Assembly (NCBI RefSeq): GCF_030695065.1
Contig: NZ_JAUYTR010000021.1
Span: forward strand, 1 to 64,000
DNA from: Sediminibacterium sp.
GTDB taxonomy: Bacteria > Bacteroidota > Bacteroidia > Chitinophagales > Chitinophagaceae
Direction of reading: 5' to 3'
Length of the DNA stretch: 64,000 nt
The position numbers were made by a program, and so were the translations under genes. Each line of letters opens with the position of its first letter. Within the stretch, counting starts at the first letter, position 1. Under the pieces are notes generated by a model. The model was not told the origin of the DNA, did no database searches, and saw only the letters and a program-made list of their open reading frames with translations. This document shows positions 50,417 to 59,287 of the stretch, piece after piece.

Positions 50417-51181
50417 ATGAGTAGTATTATCATAAGTGTTAAAGACCTGCATAAGAAGTACGGCAGTTTTCATGCGGTTAAAGGAATCAATTTTGAGGTA
50501 TTGGAAGGAGAGATTTTTGGCTTATTAGGTCCTAATGGAGCAGGGAAGTCAACTACATTAGAGATTATTGAAACTTTAAGAGATAAAACCAGTGGTACTA
50601 TTCATGTTGCAGGGTTTGATTTAGACAAAGACCCCAATGAGATCAAAAAAATAATAGGTGTGCAATTACAAACATCTGGTTATTATCCCAATCTTAATTT
50701 AACTGAATTAATCCGATTATTTGCTGGATTATATAATCAACCAACAGACCCAATTGCTTTATTGGATATGGTGAATTTAACAGATAAAGCAAAAGCTAAA
50801 TACAAGGAATTAAGTGGTGGACAAAAACAACGATTTTCTATTGCTACCACTTTAATTAATAAGCCTAAGATTATTTTTTTAGATGAACCTACAACTGGTT
50901 TAGACCCGCAAGCTCGTAGAAATTTGTGGGATCTAATTAAAGACATCCGATTGCAGGGGACTACTGTAATTATTACCACCCATTATATGGATGAGGCAGA
51001 AGTGCTTTGTGATAGAGTTGCCATTATAGATAGCGGTAAAGTAATAGCAATGGCTTCTCCCGATAAATTAATAGACGATTTAGTTGCAAGTGGTTTTGAA
51101 AGGCCAAAGCAGGTAAAGAATGCTAACTTAGAAGATGTATTTATTCAACTTACTGGTCATGAATTAAGAGCCGAAAACTAA
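50417..51181 (+). CDS. ABC transporter ATP-binding protein (ABC-2 type exporter)
   Basis: The 254-residue ATPase has Walker A GPNGAGKST, signature LSGGQKQR, Walker B IIFLDEPTTGLD and switch His in TTHYMDEAE, all canonical for the drug-resistance-type subfamily. No permease gene is next to it: the neighbours are an unknown membrane protein and a YfiT-like gene. The partner must lie elsewhere, or the small upstream protein may take part. Confidence 0.93.
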   Translation: MSSIIISVKDLHKKYGSFHAVKGINFEVLEGEIFGLLGPNGAGKSTTLEIIETLRDKTSGTIHVAGFDLDKDPNEIKKIIGVQLQTSGYYPNLNLTELIRLFAGLYNQPTDPIALLDMVNLTDKAKAKYKELSGGQKQRFSIATTLINKPKIIFLDEPTTGLDPQARRNLWDLIKDIRLQGTTVIITTHYMDEAEVLCDRVAIIDSGKVIAMASPDKLIDDLVASGFERPKQVKNANLEDVFIQLTGHELRAEN

Positions 51182-51185
51182 TAGT

Positions 51186-51710
51186 ATGATTAATGAACGT
51201 TATCCAATAGGGCATTTTGAACCATTGCCCTTTTCTGAAGCTCAAAAAAATAAGTGGTTAGCCGATATTCAATTTTTACCCAAAGAAATTGAGCAAGCAT
51301 TGTTGAATTTAGATGAAGCACAGTTGCATACACCTTATAGAGCCGGTGGTTGGACTTTGCATCAAGTCGTTCATCATTTGGCAGATAGTCATATGAATGC
51401 CTATTGCAGGTTTAAGCTAGGATTAACTGAAGACACTCCAACCATTAAGCCATACGATGAAAATGCATGGACTTTGTTGAATGATGTTCAACATCTGCCA
51501 GTTAATATATCAGTTACCTTATTGCATGCATTACATACAAGATGGCATTTTGCAGTTAAAGATCTTACACTTGCTCAATGGGAGCGAAAAGTGTATCATC
51601 CTGCCAGTCAAAAGGATATGAGTTTATGGTATCTATTGGGTATGTATGCATGGCATGGAAAACACCATACAGCTCATATTAAAATGTTAAGAGAAAAAAA
51701 TAATTGGTAA
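51186..51710 (+). CDS. YfiT/DinB-family putative metal-dependent thiol transferase
   Basis: The 174-residue four-helix protein has WTLHQVVHHLADSHMNA (about 56-72) and WHGKHHTAHIKML (about 155-167), which supply the three-His metal site of the YfiT family. Relatives act as bacillithiol-S-transferases or metal-dependent hydrolases. Its stop overlaps the next start by one base (TAATG). Confidence 0.9.
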   Translation: MINERYPIGHFEPLPFSEAQKNKWLADIQFLPKEIEQALLNLDEAQLHTPYRAGGWTLHQVVHHLADSHMNAYCRFKLGLTEDTPTIKPYDENAWTLLNDVQHLPVNISVTLLHALHTRWHFAVKDLTLAQWERKVYHPASQKDMSLWYLLGMYAWHGKHHTAHIKMLREKNNW

Positions 51711-52273
51711 TGCCTTCAATAAATAAATGGAAACTGCTGCAATCTGAGCAATTAGTAAAAGATCAGTGGGCAGACGTAAGAAAGAATAGTTATCAAAAAA
51801 ATGACGGCTCAGTTATTGAGCCGTTTTATGTTTATGGTTTCCCTGATTATGCAACAGCAGTGGCTATCACCAAAAGGGGAACGGTCATTGTTGAAAAGAT
51901 TTATAGGCCAGGATTAGATACTGTTGCATTAGAACTGCCAGGTGGTTGTGTAGATGCTACAGATACCATGTTAGAAAGTGCAATTGAAAGAGAACTTTTA
52001 GAAGAAACTGGATATCAATTTGATGAAATAGTATACTTAGGCAAGATTTCACCCAATCCAACCACCAATACTAATGTAATGCATATGTTCTTAGCAACAG
52101 GTGGTGAGGAAGACCCTAGCGCAGTAAGAGATACCGAAGAAGAAGTTGAAGTAATTGAAATGGAATGGGACGATTTTATTGCCCATTTTAAAGACCAAAA
52201 GTTTATACAATCAATGCAAACTTGTACCATTTTATATGCACTGATGAGACTTGACAAACTAATTGTTTATTAA
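51710..52273 (+). CDS. Nudix hydrolase 1 of a tandem pair
   Basis: The 187-residue protein has a complete Nudix box, beginning GGCVDATDTMLESA and continuing REL-x-EE-TGY. Similarity to ADP-ribose/NADH-type pyrophosphatases is likely. The ATG at 51710 overlaps the YfiT stop and is preferred to an earlier TTG. One base separates it from the second Nudix gene. Confidence 0.9.
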   Translation: MPSINKWKLLQSEQLVKDQWADVRKNSYQKNDGSVIEPFYVYGFPDYATAVAITKRGTVIVEKIYRPGLDTVALELPGGCVDATDTMLESAIERELLEETGYQFDEIVYLGKISPNPTTNTNVMHMFLATGGEEDPSAVRDTEEEVEVIEMEWDDFIAHFKDQKFIQSMQTCTILYALMRLDKLIVY

Positions 52274-52274
52274 T

Positions 52275-52835
52275 ATGCAACAGTCAATAAAGCCTTGGAT
52301 TGTTCAACAATCAACTATTGTGTATGCAAAAAAATGGATGCAGGTAAAGGAAGAAGTTTGTGAATTACCAGATGGGCAAATCATTGACCCTTATTTTGTA
52401 ATTGCGGTACCAGATTTTTGCAATGTAGTAATGGTGACCAATCAGGATGAATTAGTGATGGTAGAACAATACAGGCATGCAGCTGGTATTGTTTCTCTTG
52501 AATTACCAGGTGGAATGATTGAACCAGGTGAAGATCCAATGTTTGCAGCAAAAAGAGAAATGGAGGAAGAAACAGGCTATCAATCCAATCATTTTGAATT
52601 GCTATATTCTATTTATCCCAATCCTCCATTAGAAAATAATCGAGCTCATTTCTACCTGGCTACACAACTTACACCAACTGGGAAAACTTCATTTGATCAA
52701 TATGAAGACATCAATTTAGTTCTAGTTCATAAGGATGAATTCCTCCATAAACTTTTACAAAATTCCTTTACACATGGGGCACAAGTTGGCGCAATGTATG
52801 CAGCAGCAATTAAATTGGGGTGGTTAAAAACGTAA
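52275..52835 (+). CDS. Nudix hydrolase 2 of a tandem pair
   Basis: The 186-residue protein has a complete Nudix box, GGMIEPGEDP...AAKREMEEETGY. MVEQYRHAAGIVSLELPGG is the typical lead-in strand of ADP-ribose pyrophosphatases (YQYR-LELPGG). It resembles the upstream gene in size and layout, pointing to duplication and divergence. It ends 2 bases before the convergent folC stop. Confidence 0.92.
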   Translation: MQQSIKPWIVQQSTIVYAKKWMQVKEEVCELPDGQIIDPYFVIAVPDFCNVVMVTNQDELVMVEQYRHAAGIVSLELPGGMIEPGEDPMFAAKREMEEETGYQSNHFELLYSIYPNPPLENNRAHFYLATQLTPTGKTSFDQYEDINLVLVHKDEFLHKLLQNSFTHGAQVGAMYAAAIKLGWLKT

Positions 52836-52836
52836 A

Positions 52837-54129
52837 TCAATGCTCATTTCTATCTACCTCTGCAATAACAAAAACACTACCACATACCAATATTAAATCG
52901 GATAAGTCGGCGTTTTCTTTTGCAGCCTTAATTGCACTATTAACATCACTAAATGCAGCGCCAGTTAATCCAAATTCTTTTGCTTGATGAAGTAATACTT
53001 GCTCATCTAGCGCCCTAGGAATGCTTGCTTTTGTAAAATAATATGTTGCAGTGCTGGGCAACAATTCTAAAACAGCCTGGATGTCTTTGTCTTTTACCAT
53101 GCCCATTATCCAATGTAATTGTTTAAAGTTGCTAAGGTCTAATTGTGTTAGGATTGCTTTAATGCCATCTACATTATGACCAACATCTAAAACAACAGTT
53201 GGGTTTGCTTGAATAATTTCCCATCTTCCTTGAAGCCCTGTCAATTTTTTGACATTGCTTGATCCTTCTTTTATATGATTCGTTTGAATATCCCAACCTA
53301 GTTGTTGTAATACAGAACAAGCTTCTAAAACTGTTAGTAGATTTTTTGTTTGATAAAATCCAGTTAGGTCAAGTGCATAATGCTGGTATTCGTTTTTATT
53401 TTTATCTACAACAGTAACATTTAATAATGGTTGTTGATAAAGCCAATCATTAATATACCGTTGGTCTTCTGCAAATGAGATAGGACTTGATTTTGAAGCT
53501 TCCATAAAAACTGGTAAGGTTTCCAGATTAGACTCTCCAATAACAACAGGCACCAAGGGTTTTATTATTCCAGCTTTCTCACCCGCAATTGCTGTTAATG
53601 TATTCCCTAATAAGTTCATATGATCCATCCCTATATTGGTAATGATACTTAATTCGGGTAAAATTATATTCGTGCTGTCTAATCTACCTCCTAATCCAGT
53701 TTCAATGATGGCAATGTCTACTTCGTTTACTGCAAAATAGTCAAAAGCCATTGCAACGGTTATTTCGAAAAAAGAAGGTTCAATGGTTTCAATTTGGTCT
53801 TGTATTCTTTGGGTAAAGTTGATAACAAAGTCTTCTGAGCAACATATTCCATTTATTTTTATTCGCTCTCTAAAATCATACAAATGAGGGGAAGTATAAA
53901 GCCCTGTTTTAAATCCAGCTGCTTGCATAATGGCGGCCAACATATGACTAGTAGATCCTTTACCATTGGTACCTGCAATATGTATTGATTTAAACTTTTT
54001 ATGTGGATTACCCAACACTTTACAAAGGGCAAGTGTATTGGTGAGGTCTTTTTTGTATGCAGCTTCCCCAATTTTACTAAACATGGGAAGTTGATTAAAT
54101 AAATAGGAGACAGTTTCAGCGTAATTCAT
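52837..54129 (-). CDS. folC: Bifunctional folylpolyglutamate/dihydrofolate synthase
   Basis: The 430-residue Mur-ligase-family enzyme has the P-loop HIAGTNGKGSTSHMLA near residue 48, ETGLGGRLDSTN, MDHMNLLG and VLDVGHNVDGI. It adds glutamate to dihydropteroate and folates. The ATG at 54129 is preferred to one six codons upstream. It lies 23 bases downstream of the TonB-like gene on the same strand. Confidence 0.95.
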   Translation of the reverse strand: MNYAETVSYLFNQLPMFSKIGEAAYKKDLTNTLALCKVLGNPHKKFKSIHIAGTNGKGSTSHMLAAIMQAAGFKTGLYTSPHLYDFRERIKINGICCSEDFVINFTQRIQDQIETIEPSFFEITVAMAFDYFAVNEVDIAIIETGLGGRLDSTNIILPELSIITNIGMDHMNLLGNTLTAIAGEKAGIIKPLVPVVIGESNLETLPVFMEASKSSPISFAEDQRYINDWLYQQPLLNVTVVDKNKNEYQHYALDLTGFYQTKNLLTVLEACSVLQQLGWDIQTNHIKEGSSNVKKLTGLQGRWEIIQANPTVVLDVGHNVDGIKAILTQLDLSNFKQLHWIMGMVKDKDIQAVLELLPSTATYYFTKASIPRALDEQVLLHQAKEFGLTGAAFSDVNSAIKAAKENADLSDLILVCGSVFVIAEVDRNEH

Positions 54130-54152
54130 ACTGCTGCAAAGATGCAAAATTA

Positions 54153-54989
54153 TTAATTCCTAAGTTTAAAATTAAACACCAAAGTACCAGTTTGTTCATT
54201 AGCATTACCTTCACTTAATTGAAGTGTTTTTGCTTTTTGAATTGCAATATTTCGAATGCGTTGATTGGTTGTAGTTGTAGCTTTTAAATTGATAACAGCT
54301 TCTAAAACAGCGCCTGATTTATTTACGGTAATATCAACCGCTACTTTTGCATTTTCATTAAAATCATCTTCAAATGAAGGCAATTTGGTAATTTTTCTTC
54401 CACCTAAGCCGCTTTTTATTGCAACGCCACCTGTACCACCTAAACCACCATTGCCACTTGATGCATTCCCTTGGTAACTATCTGAATTAATATTTCCCGT
54501 TGGTTTTCCTTGGTCTCCTTTTCCCCCAGCTATACCTTGATTTGTAACTCCATTATAGCTGTCTGCTAAATTTCCTCCGCTGCCTTTGCTATTGTTGCCA
54601 GTAAATACAGCTTTGGGTTTTGGGTTAGGTGGAACAATGCTGTTAGCATTAGTTGGTTTACTGGTAGTATTAACTGCAGGCTTGTTTAAAGGAACGTCTT
54701 CTTCTGTTGGATTGTTTTCAGGAATTGAAACGGTTTCTTCAGAAGGGCTGTTGTTTGTATTATTTTGTTCTTGAGCTGTTTCTCCAATTGAAGTGGGAGG
54801 CGTTGTGCCATATCCTGTTTCAGCATCACCTAAATTAACTTCTATGCCTTCACCTCCAGCGGGTTCTTGTAGGAATGGTTGTTGATAACGAACATAAAAA
54901 AAGATGGAAAATAAAATTACTGTTATAACGAGTGTTATAATAGTAGCTTTAAGTTGATCCTGCTTTTCTAAAACTTGCTCTTGATTCAT
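54153..54989 (-). CDS. TonB-like energy transducer with Gly/Asn-rich linker
   Basis: The 278-residue protein has a short cytoplasmic N-terminus, one membrane helix (about 15-33), a long periplasmic Pro/Thr/Asn/Gly-rich linker (about 40-205) and a C-terminal TonB-like domain (about 206-278) with AKVAVDITVNKSGAVLEAVI. It would couple the proton motive force to outer membrane receptors. No exbB or exbD is found in the window next to it; the region upstream is a divergent gene. Confidence 0.8.
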   Translation of the reverse strand: MNQEQVLEKQDQLKATIITLVITVILFSIFFYVRYQQPFLQEPAGGEGIEVNLGDAETGYGTTPPTSIGETAQEQNNTNNSPSEETVSIPENNPTEEDVPLNKPAVNTTSKPTNANSIVPPNPKPKAVFTGNNSKGSGGNLADSYNGVTNQGIAGGKGDQGKPTGNINSDSYQGNASSGNGGLGGTGGVAIKSGLGGRKITKLPSFEDDFNENAKVAVDITVNKSGAVLEAVINLKATTTTNQRIRNIAIQKAKTLQLSEGNANEQTGTLVFNFKLRN

Positions 54990-55073
54990 AAAGTATAAAA
55001 GTACATTAATCCAATTAGTATTGATGGAAAGAAAGGTTAATTTTCATACCTTGTTATTCAATATTCCCTATAT

Positions 55074-56294
55074 ATGAACTTGATAACCAAAACATTAGCA
55101 TTCATTTTAATTTGCTTCTTAACAACCAAGCTTCAAGCTCAGATTGATACCGAAAAAATGGCTCTTTTCTTTGCTGAAGGATATTCAATAACCGAATTAG
55201 AATTTTTGATAGATAATATGCCGCTTAAAAAACACGAAAAGTGGATGGAGAAGCGAGGTTATATATTTAGAGAAGAAATTCCTTCCAAAAGATGTTTGGT
55301 ATATAAAAAAGGGGAAGTGGTAACCTTTTATATTTTTTTAGAAAAAGAATTTATTTCAGAAATTAGGGTTTCAAGTTCTCCACAAAAGTTTTATCAAGCA
55401 GTAGACACTTTTTCAAAAACATCTTTGTTTAGGCTTACAAAAACGTTGAAAAAAATTAGTTTTACCGAAGCGGCGAAAGATAAATATTGGAGAAACAAAG
55501 GGTATGTATATTATGCCAATGCAGATAATTATGTTGTAGGAATCTTTAGGGACTATCCATTTGAAATGCAAAGAAAAATCAGTAGGAATTTTTTGCCTGA
55601 AATGGTTTATGTAAAAGGGGGCAGTTTTAACATGGGCAGTAATAATGCAGAAGATCCAGCTGATACTAAACCGGCTTTCTCCGCAATGGTTGGCGATTTT
55701 AATATTGGACAATATGAAGTAACCGTTAAACAGTTTAGGTATTTTTGTACAGAAACAAAAAGAAAAATGCCAAGTGCTCCATTAGTTGGATGGCAAGAAG
55801 ATTATCCAATTCGAAATATTACTTGGGATGATGCTTTAGACTATTGTTATTGGTTAAGCTACGTCACAGGGAAAAAATATCGACTACCATCTGAAGCCGA
55901 ATGGGAATATGCCGCAAGGGGCGGTCAAAAAACAAAAAAATTCATTTATGCAGGATCTGATTTTTTAGAAAAAGTAGGTTGGACATTTAAAAAAAATGAA
56001 GTGGTAATGAAACGAATTGGCAGCACTTATCCAAATGAACTTGAAATTTATGATATGAGTTCGAATGTATTTGAATGGACGAATGATTGGTATAATTCTA
56101 CTTGGTATGAATCAAGGAGTAAAAACCCTGTTTTAGGGGTTAACTATAGTAGCCCATCTGTAGGTACTCAAAAAGTTATTAGAGGTGGCAGTAGTAGTGA
56201 AACTTCAAAATCAAGAGTTATTTACAGAGGGAAAGTTTCCCCTAGCTCCAATTTTGTAGATTTAGGTTTTAGGGTGGTGTTAGAAGAAGATTAA
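55074..56294 (+). CDS. FGE/SUMF1-fold exported protein lacking the active-site cysteine
   Basis: The 406-residue protein has a signal peptide (about 1-22), an N-terminal domain of unknown type (about 25-170) and a formylglycine-generating-enzyme-like fold (about 175-402) with MVYVKGGSFNMGS, IGQYEVTVKQFRYF, RLPSEAEWEYAARGG and VIRGGSSS. Authentic FGE places a Cys just after the GGSW block (CRSA); here that stretch is GGSSSETSKSRVIYRG, with Ser380 in place of Cys and no Cys pair. It is therefore probably structural or binding, like GldJ/GldK-type gliding proteins. Confidence 0.82.
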   Translation: MNLITKTLAFILICFLTTKLQAQIDTEKMALFFAEGYSITELEFLIDNMPLKKHEKWMEKRGYIFREEIPSKRCLVYKKGEVVTFYIFLEKEFISEIRVSSSPQKFYQAVDTFSKTSLFRLTKTLKKISFTEAAKDKYWRNKGYVYYANADNYVVGIFRDYPFEMQRKISRNFLPEMVYVKGGSFNMGSNNAEDPADTKPAFSAMVGDFNIGQYEVTVKQFRYFCTETKRKMPSAPLVGWQEDYPIRNITWDDALDYCYWLSYVTGKKYRLPSEAEWEYAARGGQKTKKFIYAGSDFLEKVGWTFKKNEVVMKRIGSTYPNELEIYDMSSNVFEWTNDWYNSTWYESRSKNPVLGVNYSSPSVGTQKVIRGGSSSETSKSRVIYRGKVSPSSNFVDLGFRVVLEED

Positions 56295-57061
56295 TCCTTT
56301 AAAAAGATATCATAACCAAATCGAAGTAAAGTAGCCATAACAACCAACAGAAAGAAAATTCGGATAAACTGATTTCCTTTATAAATAGCCAGTTTGGCAC
56401 CCAATATTCCTCCAATTGCATTACATACTGCCATTGGGATGGCAACCGACCATAATATGGTTCCTTTTAACATGAATAAAGAAATAGACCCTAAATTGGT
56501 GGATAGATTGATTAGTTTGGCATAAGTGCCTGCTTTTAAAAAATCAAATCCAAGAATGCCAATAAACGCCATGATAAAGAAACTACCTGCTCCAGGTCCA
56601 ATGAAGCCATCATAAAATCCAATGATTAAGCTTATTAGAAGGGAGTAGTTTAATTGTTTTTTGGTTGATATTTCTTTATGAACTGTTTGTCCAAAATTTT
56701 TCTTTGTATAAGTGTAAAGGGCAACTACGATTAAGACAACAAAAATAACGGGCTTCATATATTTATTACTTACAATAGAGAGCAATTGCGATCCCGCAAA
56801 AGCTGCACTAAAAGCAATTAAACACATTAACCCTACTTGCTCCCAGTTAACTGAAACTTTTTTAACATATTGTCTAGCAGCAAAAGCGGTACCAGTAAAA
56901 GCAGGAATTTTTAATGATCCCATTACAGTAGCAACAGGAAATTGTGGCAATAACATGATGCCCGCTGGTAACTGAATTAATCCACCGCCACCTACAATTG
57001 CATCTACAAATCCTGCCAGGAAAGCGAAAGTGCATAATAATATCATCGTGTTGATATCCAT
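56291..57061 (-). CDS. TauE/SafE (TSUP) family permease, full length
   Basis: The 256-residue protein has about eight helices and both TSUP repeats: GFVDAIVGGGGLIQLPAG (N half) and GFYDGFIGPGAGSFFIMAF (C half). The start at 57061 avoids overlap with the upstream EamA gene. The substrate is a likely sulfur-compound or organic anion. It converges with the FGE-fold gene by 4 bases. Confidence 0.9.
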   Translation of the reverse strand: MDINTMILLCTFAFLAGFVDAIVGGGGLIQLPAGIMLLPQFPVATVMGSLKIPAFTGTAFAARQYVKKVSVNWEQVGLMCLIAFSAAFAGSQLLSIVSNKYMKPVIFVVLIVVALYTYTKKNFGQTVHKEISTKKQLNYSLLISLIIGFYDGFIGPGAGSFFIMAFIGILGFDFLKAGTYAKLINLSTNLGSISLFMLKGTILWSVAIPMAVCNAIGGILGAKLAIYKGNQFIRIFFLLVVMATLLRFGYDIFLKD

Positions 57062-57068
57062 CAATTGC

Positions 57069-57983
57069 TTATTTATTTGTAAAAGTAAAGTTGGCAATAA
57101 CTAATCCTCCAATTACCAAGATGCCGCTATAAAAATGGATAGGCGTAATGGCTTCACCTAAAATTAATACTGCTTCCAATGTGCTGAAAATAGGAATTAA
57201 GTTTCCAAACAAAACAGTTCTTCCGGCACCCAATTTTGAAATGGCTAAATTCCAACACCAAAATGCCAAAACAGATGTTCCTATACCAAGATATAGTATT
57301 GAACCAATTAAAGAATTTGACCAATCAATAGACTTTTTTACTATGGATTGTTCTATTATAAAAAATGGGAATAACATCAATGTGCCTAATACAAAAATGA
57401 TGAGTAAAAAAGATAAGGCACTAATTTGTATTGGCTTTCTTCTTACCAATATATTGTAAACTGCAAAGGCAAAAGCGCCTGCTAATATCCAAGCATCTCC
57501 ACTTGAAAATTTAAAGGAGAGCAATACTTCCCAGCTTCCTTTAGATATCAATAGTACAATACCCAAAATGCACAGAATCATGCCGATGATTCTATAAAAA
57601 CTCAGTCTTTCTTTTAAAAAAACAACGGCCATTATAGTTGCAAAAATGGGAGAGGAGGTAGTTCCAATTAATGCCATATTAATTGCAGTGGTATTATGAC
57701 CTGCTACATAAACGAATGTATTAAACAGCGCAATTCCAGTTAATGCAATTAGACTCAATATTTTCCAATTTGCTTTAAGGTGGTTTAGTTCCGAATAAAC
57801 TTTTTTATATGCAAATGGGAACAACACCAATGAAGCACAAGCCCATCTATAAAATGCCAAGCTGATTGGGCTAATAACATTACTGACTTTTCTAGCTATG
57901 ATAAAATTACCAGACCAAAGTAGCGTAGCAATTATTGCCAATAAAAAACCCTGTACAATATGGTTACTTAATTTAGACTGCAT
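57069..57983 (-). CDS. EamA/DMT family transporter
   Basis: The 304-residue protein has ten helices in two EamA repeats (about 10-140 and 155-300), with LLWSGNFIIARKVS in the first repeat and FLKERLS near the end of repeat one. Members export amino acids and other small metabolites. Its start overlaps the radical SAM stop by one base (TAATG), so the two are translated together, and an export role for the radical SAM product is possible but only by position. Confidence 0.9.
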   Translation of the reverse strand: MQSKLSNHIVQGFLLAIIATLLWSGNFIIARKVSNVISPISLAFYRWACASLVLFPFAYKKVYSELNHLKANWKILSLIALTGIALFNTFVYVAGHNTTAINMALIGTTSSPIFATIMAVVFLKERLSFYRIIGMILCILGIVLLISKGSWEVLLSFKFSSGDAWILAGAFAFAVYNILVRRKPIQISALSFLLIIFVLGTLMLFPFFIIEQSIVKKSIDWSNSLIGSILYLGIGTSVLAFWCWNLAISKLGAGRTVLFGNLIPIFSTLEAVLILGEAITPIHFYSGILVIGGLVIANFTFTNK

Positions 57984-59287
57984 TATTGTAAAGGAGCTCC
58001 TGCAAATTGGTGGTTATAATCTCCTTTAATTCTTTCCATAGGAGGATTAAAATAGCCAAATTTTAAATTGGGGAATTCTTCTTGAATTAGATCCATCATT
58101 TGTTTTACCCCCAACATTTCTCCTGTATCAGTCATTCCAATTTTACCCATATACCAATCTGGATCAATATTGAAATTTCGCCACTGTATCATGTTTAAAT
58201 CGGTATCTGCTATAAGTTTTCGAAGGGCTTCATATTCTGCTTCACTGTCTGTAATTCCTGGGAAAACAAAATAATTGATGCTGGTCCATCCGCCATATTT
58301 GCGCATGACTTTTAAGCTTTCAATAATGTCTTCAAATACATAGTTATTTGGCCTATAGTATGATTCGTAAATATGTTTCTGTGCAGAGTTCGTGCTAACC
58401 CTCATGCTGTTTAACCCTGCGTTGCAAAGTGCATCAACTGCGGCAGGCTTAGACCCGTTGGTATTAATATTAATACTACCTCTACTGGTATGTTTTCTAA
58501 TTTCAATGATAGATTCTTTAATGGTCTCCCACATTAACAAGGGTTCCCCTTCGCAGCCTTGTCCAAAACTGATAATTGGATATGGCGCATTCATTAAATG
58601 GGGAACTGTAAATTCAACAATCTCTTCTGCCATTGGCTTGAACGTAAGTCGGTCCTGTGTACTAACAATGGTTTCTTCTTCTGGCTGAAATGAGATACAG
58701 CCAATACAATTGGCATTGCATGCTGGTGAAGTAGGAACTGGACATTCCCATCTGCCTAAAGAAAAATTTCTTGCTGCAGGGCAATGATATGTCATACAGC
58801 AGTTTTCCATCAAATGTTTAACCAACCTATTTTCAGGATAAGCTGCTAGCAAATGAGTAGTTCCTTCTTTTACTTTCGTATCATCAAATCCTGCCGCTTC
58901 TTGGCGGATATCTTTTTCAATTCTAACTGCTGGCACATAATTTTTATCGTTCATCCAACCAACCGCAGTATAACAAAATAATGGTAGCGTAGGGGCATCT
59001 GGCATGGTTTCGTATGCTGCAATAAATAAACCTGTGTAAGCAGGGGGAATAAATGCTGCTACAGCCCAACCTTTTTCGCAAAGTCTCATTTCGCCTGTTT
59101 CTACATCAATGCCAATTCCTCTTCTTCCGGGCAGTTCATATAAGTTTCCACCTTGTGGTAATTCTATCCATTGATCAGATTCAACTGGAAATGCATCCCA
59201 TCCGGCACGTCCTACGGCAAATAGGGTTTCATCTTCATAAATATTCCCCTCGCCATCGGAGTACAATAAAAATGGTTTAACTAACAT
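57983..59287 (-). CDS. Radical SAM protein of unknown substrate
   Basis: The 434-residue protein has the SAM-binding Fe-S motif CNANCIGC (C190, C194, C197), the CX3CX2C spacing of canonical radical SAM enzymes. The preceding stretch is also Cys-rich: C163, C164, C169 and C182, which may bind an additional cluster. The Gly-rich and ribose-binding regions FGQGCEGEP (about 260) and INTNGSK (about 295) follow the usual order. The N-terminal 150 residues belong to no fold I recognise. The gene is coupled to a membrane-protein gene upstream (11-base overlap) and to EamA downstream. Confidence 0.85.
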   Translation of the reverse strand: MLVKPFLLYSDGEGNIYEDETLFAVGRAGWDAFPVESDQWIELPQGGNLYELPGRRGIGIDVETGEMRLCEKGWAVAAFIPPAYTGLFIAAYETMPDAPTLPLFCYTAVGWMNDKNYVPAVRIEKDIRQEAAGFDDTKVKEGTTHLLAAYPENRLVKHLMENCCMTYHCPAARNFSLGRWECPVPTSPACNANCIGCISFQPEEETIVSTQDRLTFKPMAEEIVEFTVPHLMNAPYPIISFGQGCEGEPLLMWETIKESIIEIRKHTSRGSININTNGSKPAAVDALCNAGLNSMRVSTNSAQKHIYESYYRPNNYVFEDIIESLKVMRKYGGWTSINYFVFPGITDSEAEYEALRKLIADTDLNMIQWRNFNIDPDWYMGKIGMTDTGEMLGVKQMMDLIQEEFPNLKFGYFNPPMERIKGDYNHQFAGAPLQ

